From a virus: DNA of 21,913 bases. A model generated the notes under the pieces. It was given only the letters and a program-made list of their open reading frames with translations, did no database searches and was not told the origin of the DNA. The translations under genes were made by a program, and so were the position numbers. The stretch covers positions 1 to 21,913 of IMG/VR virus record IMGVR_UViG_3300030328_005092; one strand, 5' to 3'. Shown piece by piece: positions 1 through 6,046 of the stretch (position 1 is the stretch's first letter; each line of letters opens with the position of its first letter).

Positions 1-2
1 CA

Positions 3-290
3 GAGTGGATGAGACGCAAACAGAGTATGACTTATATTTTCAAGGAGCAGTCCAAGAAATTACTCTTGGAGAGCGACTTAGAAAAGCTGTTCAGATGCTC
101 GAAGGGACATCCAATTATTCTAAAAAAATATCTGGGTGGAGAGATCGATTTAGAAACGCTTATCATACTGGAAAAAGTCTTTTCTTTCGTAAAGGACTTT
201 GATAAAAAACTTACAGATCCTGTATGGGAAACCGTAAGTCTTAAAATTAAAAAATATATTCCCTTCATAAATATAAATGTATACAACTAA
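3..290 (+). CDS. 59: gp59 DNA helicase loader, C-terminal part (5' end outside window)
   Basis: The reading frame is open at the left edge, so this is the last ~95 codons of a longer gene (T4 gp59 is 217 aa). The visible part resembles the C-terminal domain of T4 gp59. The segment ILKKYLGGEIDLETLIILEK parallels T4 YIFKLLQSNIISFETFILLD, and the later LTDPVW...SLKIKKY parallels T4 TDNLVW...SIKLKAY. Gp59 loads the gp41 replicative helicase onto gp32-coated forked DNA. Its position just upstream of gp33-like and gp32 genes matches the T4 33/59/32 neighbourhood. The ATG at 9 is probably internal, not the true start. The overlapping frame at 5-202 is a shadow. The stop TAA is immediately followed by the Shine-Dalgarno of the next gene. 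Confidence 0.85.
   Translation, partial: EWMRRKQSMTYIFKEQSKKLLLESDLEKLFRCSKGHPIILKKYLGGEIDLETLIILEKVFSFVKDFDKKLTDPVWETVSLKIKKYIPFININVYN
266..279 (+). promoter_or_regulatory. Candidate overlapping late-promoter boxes (CATAAATA / TATAAATG)
   Basis: CATAAATA (266-273) overlaps TATAAATG (272-279) inside the end of gp59. Each differs from the T4 late-promoter box TATAAATA at one base. The first box ends 33 nt before the next start codon (306), within the 25-33 nt spacing seen at the other late boxes in this window. The sequence is AT-rich coding DNA, so a chance match is possible. Confidence 0.35.
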
Positions 291-305
291 AGGAGGTTAT
301 TAGTA

Positions 306-518
306 ATGGCTCTTGAAAATGCCGAAGTTCTTAAGAACTTGCAGGAACAATTGACTCAAGTTCAACAACAACTTGAAGTAGGTCGTAATACGATTCTAAG
401 ACTTCAAGGTGCAATTGATGTTCTTTCACAAATTGAAGATAGTAAAGTTGGTGCTGGAACCACTGAAGCTGAAGAATCAGTTGATGGTGGTGAAGAAGAA
501 TCAACGGAGGGTGAATGA
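306..518 (+). CDS. Small acidic coiled-coil protein of unknown function
   Basis: This is a 70-aa protein with no recognised family. Residues ~3-45 are strongly helical and Gln/Leu-rich (LKNLQEQLTQVQQQLEVGRN), which suggests a short coiled coil. The last ~25 residues are almost entirely acidic (Glu, Asp, Gly, Ser), so the tail is likely disordered and highly negative. Translation should be strong: a perfect AGGAGG (291-296) lies 9 nt before the ATG. The stop overlaps the start of the next gene (ATGA, 515-518), so the two are probably translationally coupled. It sits between gp59 and a gp33-like gene, which suggests a role around replication or late transcription. That is inference from context. 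I recall similar small ORFs at this locus in other cyanophages but cannot verify this here. Confidence 0.75.
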   Translation: MALENAEVLKNLQEQLTQVQQQLEVGRNTILRLQGAIDVLSQIEDSKVGAGTTEAEESVDGGEEESTEGE

Positions 519-847
519 GCAAGTTTTTCGAATCTGAAGTAGTTCAGGAAGAACTTAAAATAATTAATCGGATGCAAGAAGAGATCTATGGCACCATGCT
601 GTCTTTTGGTAGTATGGAACGTGAAGATCAAATCGAACATATTGAGAAATTAACTATCCTATTAGATAAACAAAGAGTTATGTACACTCGATTGTCTCTT
701 TCAGATGATCCTCAAGCTCTTGAAATGAAAAAACATTTAGAAAAATCAGTTCAATTAATGGGTTTCCCTGCAGGAACTGATATTAATGTTTTATTTTCTG
801 GTATGACAAAAACTATTGAAAAACTCAAACAGTCAGTTGACGGTTAA
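515..847 (+). CDS. 33: gp33-like late-transcription accessory protein (DUF1825-like)
   Basis: This 110-aa, mostly helical protein has the pattern of the cyanobacterial/cyanophage DUF1825 family: an N-terminal SKFFESEVVQEELK-type start, a central segment QRVMYTRLSLSDDPQALEMK, and a C-terminal MTKTIEKLK helix. Cyanophage members between gp59 and gp32 are usually annotated gp33. T4 gp33 links the gp45 sliding clamp to RNA polymerase with gp55 at late promoters. The gp33 function here rests on synteny and family annotation. I see no convincing residue-level match to T4 gp33 (112 aa, similar length). The start is supported by GGAGGG (506-511), and its ATG overlaps the preceding stop. The -35 box of the gp32 promoter lies in its last codons. 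Confidence 0.7.
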   Translation: MSKFFESEVVQEELKIINRMQEEIYGTMLSFGSMEREDQIEHIEKLTILLDKQRVMYTRLSLSDDPQALEMKKHLEKSVQLMGFPAGTDINVLFSGMTKTIEKLKQSVDG

Positions 848-865
848 GAGTATTTTTGTTATAAT
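837..865 (+). promoter_or_regulatory. sigma70-type promoter for gp32
   Basis: TTGACG (837-842) and TATAAT (860-865) are separated by exactly 17 bp. This is a near-consensus bacterial sigma70 promoter, with one mismatch in the -35 box. It overlaps the 3' end of the gp33-like gene (stop 845-847) and should start transcription near 872, giving gp32 a leader of about 36 nt. It would let the host polymerase transcribe gp32 independently of the upstream genes. Confidence 0.7.
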
Positions 866-871
866 AAAATC

Positions 872-902
872 AAATCCAATTAAATCCAAATTAATCCGAG
901 GT
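872..902 (+). promoter_or_regulatory. gp32 mRNA leader with AAATCC direct repeats and Shine-Dalgarno
   Basis: The leader holds two near-identical tandem units, AAATCCAATT (872-881) and AAATCCAAATT (882-892), then a partial AATCCG, followed by the Shine-Dalgarno GAGGT (898-902) 5 nt before the ATG. It is G-poor and looks unstructured. T4 gp32 represses its own translation by cooperative binding to an unstructured AU-rich leader, so this repeat is a candidate autoregulatory site. That function is inferred. Confidence 0.4.
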
Positions 903-907
903 AATCA

Positions 908-1798
908 ATGTCGTTTGCTAATCTTAAAAAGCAATCTAAATTAGGTTCTCTTACCGCTAAACTGGTAAAAGAAGTTGAAAAATTAAATAATAATGGCGGT
1001 TCAGGTGATGACCGTCTATGGAAACTAGAATGTGATAAATCAGGTAATGGTTATGCCGTTATCCGTTTCCTTCCTGCTCCAGATGGTGAAGATCTACCAT
1101 TTGTAAAACTATACTCCCATGCCTTCCAAGGTCCTGGTGGTTGGTACATCGAAAACTCTCTAACCACTCTTGGTCAGAAAGATCCAGTTTCTGAGTACAA
1201 TACTACTCTATGGAACAATGGAACAGATGCAGGTAAAGAGACTGCACGTAAGCAGAAGCGTAAACTCACTTATGTTTCTAACATCTATGTTGTAAAGGAT
1301 CCTGCTAATCCTGAGAACGAAGGTAAAGTATTCTTATACAAGTATGGGAAGAAAATCTTTGACAAACTTACTGCAGCAATGCAACCTGAGTTTGAGGATG
1401 AGGAAGCAATTGATCCATTTGATTTCTGGCAAGGTGCTAACTTCAAGTTGAAGGCAAAGAACGTTGCTGGTTATCGTAACTATGACTCTTCTGAGTTCAC
1501 TCCTGTTACTCCATTATTGGATGACGATGATGCACTAGAAGCACTCTGGAAGAAAGAGAACTCTCTTGCAGAACTTGTTGCTAATGATCAGTTCAAGTCC
1601 TATGACGAACTTAAGACTCGTCTAAGTTATGTTCTTGGTAACAAGAAAGTCACTCAAGATGTAGAGACTATTGATGAAGATAATGATAGAGGTGAAGCAG
1701 AACAGTTAGTAACTGCTGCTGTTACATCAACACCTACTCCGTCTAGCACGGATGACGATGATGCATTATCATACTTCGCTAAATTAGCGGAACAATAA
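908..1798 (+). CDS. 32: gp32 single-stranded DNA-binding protein
   Basis: This 296-aa protein has the three-part layout of T4 gp32 (301 aa). A basic N-terminal segment (LKKQSKLGSLTAKLVK) would support cooperative self-binding. The OB-fold core (~36-190) contains GNGYAVIRFLPAP, YVSNIYVVKDPANPENEGKV and FWQGANFKLKAKNVAGYRNY, all close to T4. The acidic C-terminal tail ends in DDDDALSYFAKLAEQ and would recruit gp59, polymerase and other partners. The protein coats ssDNA in replication, recombination and repair. The T4 zinc-site cysteines are missing: His71 is kept, but residues 81-97, where T4 has Cys77/87/90, contain none. The only Cys is C42. The codons look richer in G/C-ending forms than in the structural genes downstream, consistent with high expression. 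It is monocistronic, with its own promoter and terminator. Confidence 0.97.
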   Translation: MSFANLKKQSKLGSLTAKLVKEVEKLNNNGGSGDDRLWKLECDKSGNGYAVIRFLPAPDGEDLPFVKLYSHAFQGPGGWYIENSLTTLGQKDPVSEYNTTLWNNGTDAGKETARKQKRKLTYVSNIYVVKDPANPENEGKVFLYKYGKKIFDKLTAAMQPEFEDEEAIDPFDFWQGANFKLKAKNVAGYRNYDSSEFTPVTPLLDDDDALEALWKKENSLAELVANDQFKSYDELKTRLSYVLGNKKVTQDVETIDEDNDRGEAEQLVTAAVTSTPTPSSTDDDDALSYFAKLAEQ

Positions 1799-1804
1799 GT
1801 AAGC

Positions 1805-1832
1805 AAAAAGGGAGGCATCGCCTCCCTTTTTT
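1805..1832. terminator. Strong intrinsic terminator after gp32, possibly bidirectional
   Basis: GGGAGGC (1810-1816) pairs perfectly with GCCTCCC (1820-1826) around a 3-nt loop. It is flanked by five A (1805-1809) and six T (1827-1832). On the + strand this is a textbook Rho-independent terminator for gp32. On the - strand the A-run gives a five-U tract, so it may also end the convergent gp53 transcript. The gp53 stop codon overlaps its right edge (1831-1833). Confidence 0.93.
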
Positions 1833-2508
1833 AATATGGTATCGTAATTTTAGTATTTTCTGTTTTTATCAAATTATCATTTATAAATTGAGATGATCTA
1901 CCATATACCATTATATCTCTAAAGTCATTTAGGAACTGTTGTAAATATTCCCGTTTAAGTAAGTATATACTTCTTTTTTTATCATTTAAGTTAAGTTCAT
2001 AGGCATAATTTGATATTCCTGTTCTTACATCAGTTCCTGTTTTAGTTACATAAGAACCTACTCCTTCGTTGGTTACATTCCAATAGGTAATTTGAAAATC
2101 AGAATCAACAACTTTACCTTTTGGTAAAATTAAATTACCCTGACTATTTTTTATTTCTAGTGTTTCGTAGAGTCGAGTAGAATTTAATTCATTTCCATAT
2201 TTGTTGAGTGCATAATTATAAACATCTCTATTATCGAGTGGCCACTCATTTCTAATATTTACTATATTAGCAGTGATTAGAACAACCCAATCTAATTCTG
2301 CACTACCATAATAATTTTCTGCTACCATTTCAGGACGATGTTCATCTGGTATTTCAAACTTGTCAAAGATTGTAAAGACGTTTTGAAGGTCATCTCTTAA
2401 TTTAACACGACGAAATATATTTTTTACCTCAATGTAATCCATTGAGGAATTTTTATTTGGAGCAAATGATTGATATAATAAATTTGGTAATTCTCTGAAA
2501 TATCCCAT
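1831..2508 (-). CDS. 53: gp53 baseplate wedge subunit
   Basis: This 225-aa protein fits the gp53 baseplate family (T4 gp53 is 196 aa). The diagnostic stretch near residues 59-80, PEMVAENYYGSAELDWVVLI, matches T4 PEELANAIYGNPQLYWVLLM. The C-terminal helix REYLQQFLNDFRDIM parallels T4 KSDINSFMNDLIRIM. In T4, gp53 joins baseplate wedges around the hub at the end of wedge assembly. It is the last gene of a leftward cluster, 2 nt after gp48. An AGGGT about 7 nt before its ATG can serve as ribosome binding site. Its stop codon abuts the shared terminator. Wedge genes gp25 and gp6 are not in this window. Confidence 0.9.
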   Translation of the reverse strand: MGYFRELPNLLYQSFAPNKNSSMDYIEVKNIFRRVKLRDDLQNVFTIFDKFEIPDEHRPEMVAENYYGSAELDWVVLITANIVNIRNEWPLDNRDVYNYALNKYGNELNSTRLYETLEIKNSQGNLILPKGKVVDSDFQITYWNVTNEGVGSYVTKTGTDVRTGISNYAYELNLNDKKRSIYLLKREYLQQFLNDFRDIMVYGRSSQFINDNLIKTENTKITIPY

Positions 2509-2510
2509 GT

Positions 2511-3815
2511 TTAGTACCCTACTGTGTTATCATCATCAAAACCATTTTCATCAAAGTAATCAATATCATAAATTGGTTCAAGTTCTTTGAATGTTAGATC
2601 CATAATCATAGAAATCGGTTCTCTATTTTCATAGGTTGCATAAACACCCTCACCTGTATAATTAACTGATACATCAGTTAAGAAACACTGTTTAAATTTA
2701 TGCAAGAATGGATGATTTTTATATCCAGTTTTATACCTTAGTTCAAATACATTTGGTGTTTTTAAGAAAAGATTAGGACCTGAGACTACTTTAGGAGCCA
2801 TATTCATTTTAAATGTTCTTATAATCAATTTACATTGTTCTGCTTCGTTCTGACTTCTTGGAGTCATTTTAAAGGAGAACCTAAAGTTCCTTAAGGTAGG
2901 ACCATTGAATAATAACTCCATATTGGGGTTAAATATTTGCCCAGTTTCTCTTGCTAATATTTGATTTACTGTCACATTACCACCTAGAGCACTCACTGCA
3001 GCAGATGCTAATTTTGTAGTAACTAAATTTTTTGCATGTGGTCCAATATTAGAATCTTTTACTGTTGCACTAGCAATTTGTTTTGCTATCTCACCTGCTT
3101 GAGAAAAATCACCTTTCCCAAGTGCCTCACCTACTCCTTCCATTATATTTTTTGCACCACCAACAGCAGCACCAACAATACTGTTCATTTTAGAATCACC
3201 ATAACTAACAGAATTACCATCTTGTAGATTTGCTGGTATCTGTAATAGTATGGTTCCTTTATTTACTAATGATTGTGTGGTTAATCCACCAGGTACACCA
3301 GATTTCTTTTTAGTTTGTCTATTACCAGGAATGGAGATAAGAGTACCACCAGCAAGTGCTTCTGTTCTTTGTCCTATGGATGTATATTCTGCAATATCAA
3401 TTTGAAGATAATCAGTAGAATCCGTCATTGCTTCTAGTGGATATCTTAATATTCCTCCTCTGGATTTTATTTTAATATTTTTATTATTCTCAAAATTACC
3501 TGAGAAATCATATTTTTTAGCTGTTGGATTATTTGAATTATTATATTTGCTATGTGCACCATCTTTACCGTAGTTTGGATTAGTATATTCTACAGATGCA
3601 TTTTGTTTTTCAAATCGCTCATCAAATTCTTTATTTTTAAGATCTTCAACAAATTTATCATCTATTACTTTAGTCTCGTCACTCCTAAGTCTAACTTCTA
3701 TAGTAGAATCCCAGTATGAATAGTATTTTCCATCTTTTATAATAATATTTCCTGTTGCTAGTCCAGCATCAATCTCTGCTTGTGACTTAACTAAAATTCT
3801 AGTTTCATCCGACAT
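2511..3815 (-). CDS. 48: gp48 baseplate tail-tube cap protein
   Basis: This 434-aa protein (T4 gp48 is 364 aa) is recognised mainly from its C-terminal half, ~290-420. That half has LLFNGPTLRNFRFSFKMTPR, a QCKLIIRTFKMNMAPK segment, LKTPNVFELRY and the end CFLTDVSVNYTGEGVYATY, the pattern of cyanophage gp48. In T4 gp48 sits on the gp27 hub and, with gp54, forms the platform for tail-tube polymerisation. The N-terminal ~200 residues are polar and carry no motif I know. The middle (~225-285) is Gly/Ala-rich. It is preceded by a TCTAAATA late box and lies 2 nt upstream of gp53, so the two are probably cotranscribed. The assignment rests on family pattern and on neighbours gp53 and gp54. Confidence 0.85.
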   Translation of the reverse strand: MSDETRILVKSQAEIDAGLATGNIIIKDGKYYSYWDSTIEVRLRSDETKVIDDKFVEDLKNKEFDERFEKQNASVEYTNPNYGKDGAHSKYNNSNNPTAKKYDFSGNFENNKNIKIKSRGGILRYPLEAMTDSTDYLQIDIAEYTSIGQRTEALAGGTLISIPGNRQTKKKSGVPGGLTTQSLVNKGTILLQIPANLQDGNSVSYGDSKMNSIVGAAVGGAKNIMEGVGEALGKGDFSQAGEIAKQIASATVKDSNIGPHAKNLVTTKLASAAVSALGGNVTVNQILARETGQIFNPNMELLFNGPTLRNFRFSFKMTPRSQNEAEQCKLIIRTFKMNMAPKVVSGPNLFLKTPNVFELRYKTGYKNHPFLHKFKQCFLTDVSVNYTGEGVYATYENREPISMIMDLTFKELEPIYDIDYFDENGFDDDNTVGY

Positions 3816-3836
3816 TATCGACCTATTTAAGTATTA

Positions 3837-4184
3837 TTAGTTATTTAGACGCATTTTCTGATAAGGTATGCCACGTAACGATTGTATCTCTTCATTAGTC
3901 ACTATATGTAACTGTCCTATCACTTCTTCCCATGTATATTGTCTAATTTGACCCCAGTGAAAATTTAATCCTCTAAATCCCCATTGGAATATATTAGTAA
4001 CTGCTACTAGGGGAAATTCATCATATTCTATATTAGGAGTTTTGGGTTGATAGACAAACGTATAATATTTACCTGGTTCAGGAACTAATTCTGTTTCGGT
4101 GAGTACTTCGAGGATTTCTAACATCATATCATCAGGAGATTCACCACCTATTAAATTATCTTTTATTTCTGTAATTCTATTCAT
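3837..4184 (-). CDS. Conserved hypothetical protein in the baseplate/head cluster
   Basis: This 115-aa protein has no assigned function. Its core (~40-85) reads YYTFVYQPKT...YDEFPLVAV...GFRGLNFHWGQIRQYTW. I associate this style of FPLV...GFxGLNFHW motif with structural proteins of marine T4-like phages, but I cannot name a fold. It has no signal peptide or membrane segment. It lies between gp4 and gp48 on the minus strand. Its ATG shares one base with the gp4 stop (TAATG arrangement), so translation is probably coupled to gp4. A virion or assembly role is inferred from position only. The gp48 late-promoter box is embedded in its final codons. Confidence 0.75.
   Translation of the reverse strand: MNRITEIKDNLIGGESPDDMMLEILEVLTETELVPEPGKYYTFVYQPKTPNIEYDEFPLVAVTNIFQWGFRGLNFHWGQIRQYTWEEVIGQLHIVTNEEIQSLRGIPYQKMRLNN
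3842..3849 (-). promoter_or_regulatory. Late-promoter box TCTAAATA before gp48
   Basis: On the minus strand this reads TCTAAATA, 7 of 8 bases of the T4 late box TATAAATA. It ends 26 nt before the gp48 ATG, within the last codons of the 115-aa gene. The identical octamer occurs twice more at 4621-4661 in promoter position, which strengthens the call. Confidence 0.55.
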
Positions 4185-4621
4185 TATTTAATTCCTAGTT
4201 CGTTCTCTGTTAAGACTTTAAATTCTACCATTCTATCTTTACAATATTCTGATGCTGCTTTCCATTTTGCTTGGTTCTTTGCATATTCACATACTTCGTA
4301 GATATATCCTTTTGTTTTCTTTTTTTGAGGTTTAGGTTCTATACACTGTTTTTTAGGTTTTATCTCAATCACATATTTTTTAACTTGTCCTGTACTTTCT
4401 TTTACTTTTATATAAAAATCTGGATAATATCTATGACGTTTACCATCAATAGGAGATGTATAAGGTATAAAGAATTCTTCACTTCCCCATTCTAAAATAT
4501 TTTGATTACTATCACAATATTTCATGAATTTTAGTTCCCATAAAGAACGGTAAATTATATTCCTATAATCACCCACATACTTCTTAGGAATGCTTGGTCT
4601 AAATTTTCCTTTATAAGCCAT
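4184..4621 (-). CDS. 4: gp4 head completion protein, PD-(D/E)xK nuclease-like
   Basis: This 145-aa protein (T4 gp4 is 150 aa) matches the head-completion family from end to end. The N-terminus has IIYRSLWELKFMKYCDSN followed by LEWGSEEFFIPY, closely matching T4 (IIYRSLWERKFM...LEWGSEE). Next come YPDFYIKV (~66-73) and YVIEIKPKKQ (~83-92), which give the PD...ExK catalytic signature of restriction-like nucleases. T4 gp4 is needed to finish filled heads before tail joining and has been reported to act as a nuclease. It is the first gene of the leftward cluster. No clear Shine-Dalgarno precedes its ATG. A late-promoter box lies 33 nt upstream. A head gene inside a baseplate cluster differs from the T4 map. 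Confidence 0.93.
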   Translation of the reverse strand: MAYKGKFRPSIPKKYVGDYRNIIYRSLWELKFMKYCDSNQNILEWGSEEFFIPYTSPIDGKRHRYYPDFYIKVKESTGQVKKYVIEIKPKKQCIEPKPQKKKTKGYIYEVCEYAKNQAKWKAASEYCKDRMVEFKVLTENELGIK

Positions 4622-4628
4622 CTAAATA
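4621..4628 (+). promoter_or_regulatory. Late-promoter box TCTAAATA for gp54 (right half of divergent pair)
   Basis: This TCTAAATA matches the T4 late box TATAAATA at 7 of 8 positions. It ends 33 nt before the gp54 GTG. Its first base is also the first base of the gp4 start codon on the other strand. Confidence 0.55.
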
Positions 4629-4653
4629 GAAATAATATAAGACTCGTATAAGG

Positions 4654-4661
4654 TATTTAGA
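4654..4661 (-). promoter_or_regulatory. Late-promoter box TCTAAATA for gp4 (left half of divergent pair)
   Basis: Read on the minus strand this is TCTAAATA, forming an 8-bp inverted repeat with the box at 4621-4628 around a 25-bp spacer. It ends 32 nt before the gp4 ATG and directly abuts the gp54 start codon, mirroring the opposite box. Confidence 0.55.
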
Positions 4662-5285
4662 GTGGCAGGAATAGTTCAAAGAATTACAATGGATACTGTC
4701 AAGGAAAAACTTGGCAAACTTTCATTAACCAATCAATATCAGGTTAATTTTTCAACCTTTAACCAAACAATATTAGATTATTTTCAGAGAATAGGTTTAA
4801 ATGATTCTCAGAATTTTATATCTAGAAATATGGGACTTATGTGTTCTGATGCATCATTACCTGCTAGTGCATTTGCAACTGGTGAAGTAAAGGATAATTT
4901 TATGGGTATTCCTCAAGAGTTTGCTCATACTCGTTTATATACTGATATTGATTTTACTTTTTATGTGGATGAGAATTATGATTCATTAAATATTTTTGAA
5001 AGATGGATGGATTATATTTCTAGTGGTTCTCAGGCAACGGATGGTGTTAGTGTACAGGATAAAGGATTCTATAGAAGATTTAGATACCCTGATGATTATA
5101 AAGTCAATTCAATGACAATTACTAAATTTGAAAAAAATCTTACTGGAAAAAATTTAATGTATGAATTTAAGAATGCATTTCCTAAGGCTATTACATCTTT
5201 ACCTGTTACTTATGGTCCTGCAGATCTTTTAAGAGTAACTGTTAGCTTTAACTATGATAGATATGTTGTTTCTAGGCATGGTTAG
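4662..5285 (+). CDS. 54: gp54-like baseplate tail-tube initiator
   Basis: This 207-aa protein has the layout of the gp54/gp19 tail-tube superfamily as seen in cyanophages: NQYQVNFSTF near the start, then GLMCSDASLPASAFATGEVK, FAHTRLYTDIDFTFYVDENY, FERWMDYISSG, YRRFRYPDDYK and a closing strand VTVSFNYDRYVV. In T4, gp54 binds gp48 and nucleates tail-tube (gp19) polymerisation. The neighbouring gp48 favours gp54 over a true gp19, but the families are homologous and the protein is shorter than T4 gp54 (320 aa), so a tube-like protein cannot be excluded. The GTG start keeps the conserved N-terminus and has AAGGT (4650-4654) upstream. An internal ATG at 4689 would cut nine residues. Confidence 0.8.
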   Translation: MAGIVQRITMDTVKEKLGKLSLTNQYQVNFSTFNQTILDYFQRIGLNDSQNFISRNMGLMCSDASLPASAFATGEVKDNFMGIPQEFAHTRLYTDIDFTFYVDENYDSLNIFERWMDYISSGSQATDGVSVQDKGFYRRFRYPDDYKVNSMTITKFEKNLTGKNLMYEFKNAFPKAITSLPVTYGPADLLRVTVSFNYDRYVVSRHG

Positions 5286-5294
5286 AATTGCCCC

Positions 5295-5302
5295 TATAAA
5301 TA
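5295..5302 (+). promoter_or_regulatory. Perfect T4-type late promoter TATAAATA before gp26
   Basis: An exact TATAAATA lies in the 41-bp gap between gp54 and gp26, 24 nt before the gp26 ATG. This is one of the few non-coding gaps in the cluster, and the position fits a late promoter recognised by gp55-type sigma with gp33 and gp45. Confidence 0.7.
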
Positions 5303-5326
5303 AATTTACTGAAGTGTGAAAACATT

Positions 5327-6046
5327 ATGCCATTACCAAAAATTAATACTCCAACTTATGAGTTGATTTTACCATCTAATAATAAGAAAATTAAATACCG
5401 TCCTTTTTTAGTAAGAGAAGAAAAAATACTTATTCTTGCATTGGAGAGTGAAGATACTGAACAGATAACAAATGCTGTAGTTGAGATATTATCAGATTGT
5501 ATCCTTACAAAAGGAGTAGATGTTACTAAACTTGCTACTTTTGATATTGAATACTTATTCTTGAATGTTCGTTCAAAATCAGTTGGTGAGACTGTTGAAG
5601 TTAATATAGTTTGTCCTGATGATGAAAAAACATCTGTTGAGGTAAGTATTGATCTTGATAGTATTAAGGTTCAAAAAACTAGAGGACATAAGACTACAGT
5701 TAAATTAGATGATCAATATTCTATGAAACTTAAATATCCTGCTCTTAATGAATTTATTGGTAATAATTTTGATACTGCGGATGTGAATGTTGTTGACAAA
5801 TCTTTAGACATGATTACATCATGTATTGAGATGATTTATGATGAAGAGGAGAGTTGGGCTGCATCTGATTCAACTAAACAGGAATTAGAGGAATTTATAG
5901 AGCAATTGAACAGTAAACAGTTCAAATCAATTGAAAAATTCTTTGATACAATGCCTAAACTTTCTCATACAGTTAAGGTAATAAATCCAACTACTGAGGT
6001 TGAATCTGAAGTTGTATTGGAGGGACTAGCAAGTTTTTTCACCTGA
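5327..6046 (+). CDS. 26: gp26 baseplate hub assembly protein
   Basis: This 239-aa protein matches the T4 gp26 baseplate family (T4 gp26 is 208 aa). The N-terminus has YELILPSNNKKIKYRPFLVREEK, then FDIEYLFLNVRSKSVGETVE (T4: FEIEYIFIKLRSKSVGEEVD), and later SMKLKYPALNEF. T4 gp26 is needed to assemble the central hub together with gp51. The protein ends LASFFT at a TGA. The codons for the two Phe sit on a T TTT TTC heptamer with frameshift-stimulating features around it. A -1 shift there would extend the chain into the next small ORF. The gene has a perfect late promoter 24 nt upstream and only a weak Shine-Dalgarno. Confidence 0.9.
   Translation: MPLPKINTPTYELILPSNNKKIKYRPFLVREEKILILALESEDTEQITNAVVEILSDCILTKGVDVTKLATFDIEYLFLNVRSKSVGETVEVNIVCPDDEKTSVEVSIDLDSIKVQKTRGHKTTVKLDDQYSMKLKYPALNEFIGNNFDTADVNVVDKSLDMITSCIEMIYDEEESWAASDSTKQELEEFIEQLNSKQFKSIEKFFDTMPKLSHTVKVINPTTEVESEVVLEGLASFFT

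Noticed and set aside
404-640. Minus-strand ORF across the 70-aa/gp33-like junction
   Set aside because: It overlaps two well-supported + strand genes with good Shine-Dalgarno sequences and an ATGA junction; no independent evidence.
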